From assembly GCF_027594545.1 (NCBI RefSeq), contig NZ_CP115160.1, positions 2,179,001 to 2,243,000 of the forward strand: a DNA stretch of 64,000 bases. The letters run 5' to 3'. The stretch is from Algoriphagus sp. TR-M9 (GTDB lineage Bacteria > Bacteroidota > Bacteroidia > Cytophagales > Cyclobacteriaceae). A program made the translations under genes and the position numbers. Shown here piece after piece: positions 62,655 to 64,000 of this stretch (positions within the stretch are counted from its first letter, which is position 1; every line of letters begins with the position of its first letter). The notes beneath the pieces are model-generated. The model was given only the letters and a program-made list of their open reading frames with translations, searched no databases and was not told the origin of the DNA.

Positions 62655-62806
62655 AGAAAGTTGAGAATTCCCTTGGCTTCAGGTCATTTCTTAGCTGCAT
62701 GGCTGTCATTACCCCTAATATCATGGGTTTAAATTTTGTTTATAAACGGTCGGATAGCCGGCTCCTTTCTCCTCGGTGGATCGGGTGAATCCGGCTTGAT
62801 TGATAT

Positions 62807-62846
62807 TCATCCCAGTGTGTGTCGTATGCAGCATGCTCGGTTTCAT
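62807..62846. repeat. Dispersed ~40-bp repeat, copy 3
   Basis: TCATCCC (62807-62813), GTGTGTGTCG and CATGCTCGGTTTCAT (ending 62846) match copies 1 and 2 at 14-54 and 135-175. It lies between the TonB-dependent receptor and its DUF4249 partner, overlapping neither. Confidence 0.65.
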
Positions 62847-62847
62847 C

Positions 62848-64000
62848 TCAAAATTCGAAATTATACGTGATGGAAGGCAGGTAAGTAAAGAGATAGGTCA
62901 TCACTATCCCTTGTCTTGTAGAGGTGATAGGCCCATCTTCACTACTGCTGTACTGGAAGTCATCGTTATAAATTTCCCTGAATTCATAGGCAAAGGGATT
63001 TTTCCTGCCATACAGATTATATATGCTAAAGTTCCAGCTTCCACGCCATTTTCTACCTTTATCTGCATTCTTCCAGGTTACTGACAAATCCATACGATGA
63101 TAATCCGGGAATCTATCCATATTTCTAAATTCCGGATATAATGGCACAGATTGATAATCCAACTCATAAACCCCAACAGGAAATGAGACGGCTTGCCCAG
63201 TGGTATAAATGAAAGTTAACCCAGCCGACCAGGATGGAGAAAACTCATGGTTCAGCACCAGCGTGACATCGTGGGGTCGGTCAAATCTGGGATTATAACG
63301 TTGATTTTGGGAGATCCCATCAATCTGCCTCCATGCTCTCGAATAGGTATAGGCCAGCCAACCTGTGGTTTTACCGATATTTTTGCGAAGCAGAAACTCA
63401 GCTCCATACGAAGAGCCTACACCGGTGAGCAACTCCGTCTCTACTTGATCTGTAAAAAGCACCTGAGCACCATTCCTTAGATCGATTACATTATCTAAAG
63501 ATTTATAGTACCCTTCCACTGAGAGTTCCCAGCGGTTATTGTCAAAATTATGAAATAAGCCCAGGGAATACTGGTCTGATTTTACTGGAGAGACATATCT
63601 TCCGGATAGAATCCATCGGTCTATCGGCAATCCCGCTGAGCTATTGGAAGCAATCTGCACATATTGATAGTTTCTATTGTAGGCGGCTTTGACTGAAAAC
63701 TCCTCATTGATCAAGTAGCGGAGCGCGATCCTGGGCTCCAAACCTTGATAAAATTTCATGTTTTGAAATCTTTCATACTTCAAGGTATCTGTCACCGGCA
63801 CATCCGGCCCCACCTCGCCATCTGCATATTCATAATCCACTCCTTCGCCTATTAGGTTGAAAAAACTCCAGCGAAGTCCACCCTCTGCACTCAAGCGCGG
63901 GCTGATGGTGTATGTGCCTCCGGCAAACAAACTATTGAGAAAGCCATTTTTAGCATTGGTGTTCACTGGTTCAATATTGCTTTGGGCCGCTGGGTTTATT
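62848..64000 (-). CDS. TonB-dependent receptor, C-terminal part (5' end outside window)
   Basis: The frame stays open to the right edge, so the start lies beyond the window; at least 384 residues are present and the stop is complete. The sequence is a run of beta strands of an outer-membrane barrel (EGGLRWSFFNLIGEG, YTYSRAWRQIDGISQNQRY, GLTFIYTTGQAVSFPVGVYE). It ends with the aromatic FEF C terminus typical of outer-membrane proteins. It is the expected partner of the DUF4249 lipoprotein. Ligand unknown. An internal GTG at 63966 is not a believable start. Confidence 0.88.
   Translation of the reverse strand, partial: INPAAQSNIEPVNTNAKNGFLNSLFAGGTYTISPRLSAEGGLRWSFFNLIGEGVDYEYADGEVGPDVPVTDTLKYERFQNMKFYQGLEPRIALRYLINEEFSVKAAYNRNYQYVQIASNSSAGLPIDRWILSGRYVSPVKSDQYSLGLFHNFDNNRWELSVEGYYKSLDNVIDLRNGAQVLFTDQVETELLTGVGSSYGAEFLLRKNIGKTTGWLAYTYSRAWRQIDGISQNQRYNPRFDRPHDVTLVLNHEFSPSWSAGLTFIYTTGQAVSFPVGVYELDYQSVPLYPEFRNMDRFPDYHRMDLSVTWKNADKGRKWRGSWNFSIYNLYGRKNPFAYEFREIYNDDFQYSSSEDGPITSTRQGIVMTYLFTYLPSITYNFEF

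Noticed and set aside
63964..63966. GTG start of the TonB-dependent receptor
   Set aside because: The frame is open to the right edge of the window without a stop, and the family is much longer; the real start is outside.
1..64000. CRISPR arrays, tRNA or rRNA genes, prophage or integrase
   Set aside because: No regularly spaced repeats, cloverleaf-like stretch, rRNA sequence or phage/integrase protein was seen anywhere in the window.

Overview
The window looks like chromosome of an aerobic heterotrophic member of the Bacteroidota, most likely a Cytophagales/Cyclobacteriaceae type such as Algoriphagus; the genus is an inference. Supporting signs are SPII lipoproteins with Bacteroidota-style lipoboxes, a TonB-dependent receptor paired with a DUF4249 lipoprotein, DUF4369-TlpA, DUF1343/NamZ and DUF4412 proteins, a BlaI/BlaR-TonB regulator pair, MenA (menaquinone), a fused IcmF mutase, and a TTTG-N19-TAnnTTTG promoter. 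No rRNA, tRNA, CRISPR array, prophage or complete insertion sequence was seen. About 55 protein genes are supported. All functions were assigned by reading motifs, without database searches.

Layout. 1-545: gene-free, with a dispersed repeat. 546-3322: glycosyltransferase and GH32 fructanase lipoprotein. 3398-8621 (minus): alaS-gatB-TlpA-like lipoprotein. 8622-9116: GC-rich interleaved inverted repeats. 9117-14365: D-serine dehydratase/D-threonine aldolase-like enzyme, PL8 lyase, SRPBCC and DUF2306 proteins, a secreted orphan. 14865-20049: secreted esterase, small exported protein, DPP-IV-type peptidase, GyrI-like and DinB-like proteins. 20143-25278: arginine decarboxylase, orphan, methionine aminotransferase, arginase and a GxxExxY gene framed by inverted repeats. 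25341-29997: argS-gpx-menA, universal stress protein, SUI1/YciH. 30306-34981: his operon hisGDCB with a histidine-rich leader peptide and a strong terminator. 35002-45077: TPR lipoprotein, dolichol-phosphate-mannose-synthase-like GT2, LolE-like permease, NamZ-like hydrolase, fmt, DUF4412, folA-SDR-cinA, and a 2-oxoacid dehydrogenase E2. 45109-53093 (minus): icmF, OsmC-like, small protein, Cache-type lipoprotein and hybrid histidine kinase. 53335-58706: CoA-transferase, sugar porter with fructokinase, ArfB-like hydrolase, Tat-exported sugar isomerase-like protein. 58839-64000 (minus): dps, TonB-domain protein with BlaR-TonB and BlaI, DUF4249 lipoprotein, and the 3' part of a TonB-dependent receptor.

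How genes may work together. GH32 could release fructose that the MFS porter and PfkB kinase take in, although the two sets lie about 51 kb apart. Arginine decarboxylase, arginase and ArgS form an arginine-related neighbourhood. IcmF and the divergent CoA-transferase fit branched or short-chain acyl-CoA metabolism. BlaI/BlaR-TonB plus a second TonB-domain protein looks like a proteolysis-controlled envelope response.

The most interesting signals are a 26-codon leader peptide with five His codons ahead of hisG, with promoter and attenuator-like hairpin; the GxxExxY nuclease-fold gene bracketed by related inverted arms; several different families of short structured intergenic repeats; and a lipoprotein sensor translationally coupled to a hybrid kinase.
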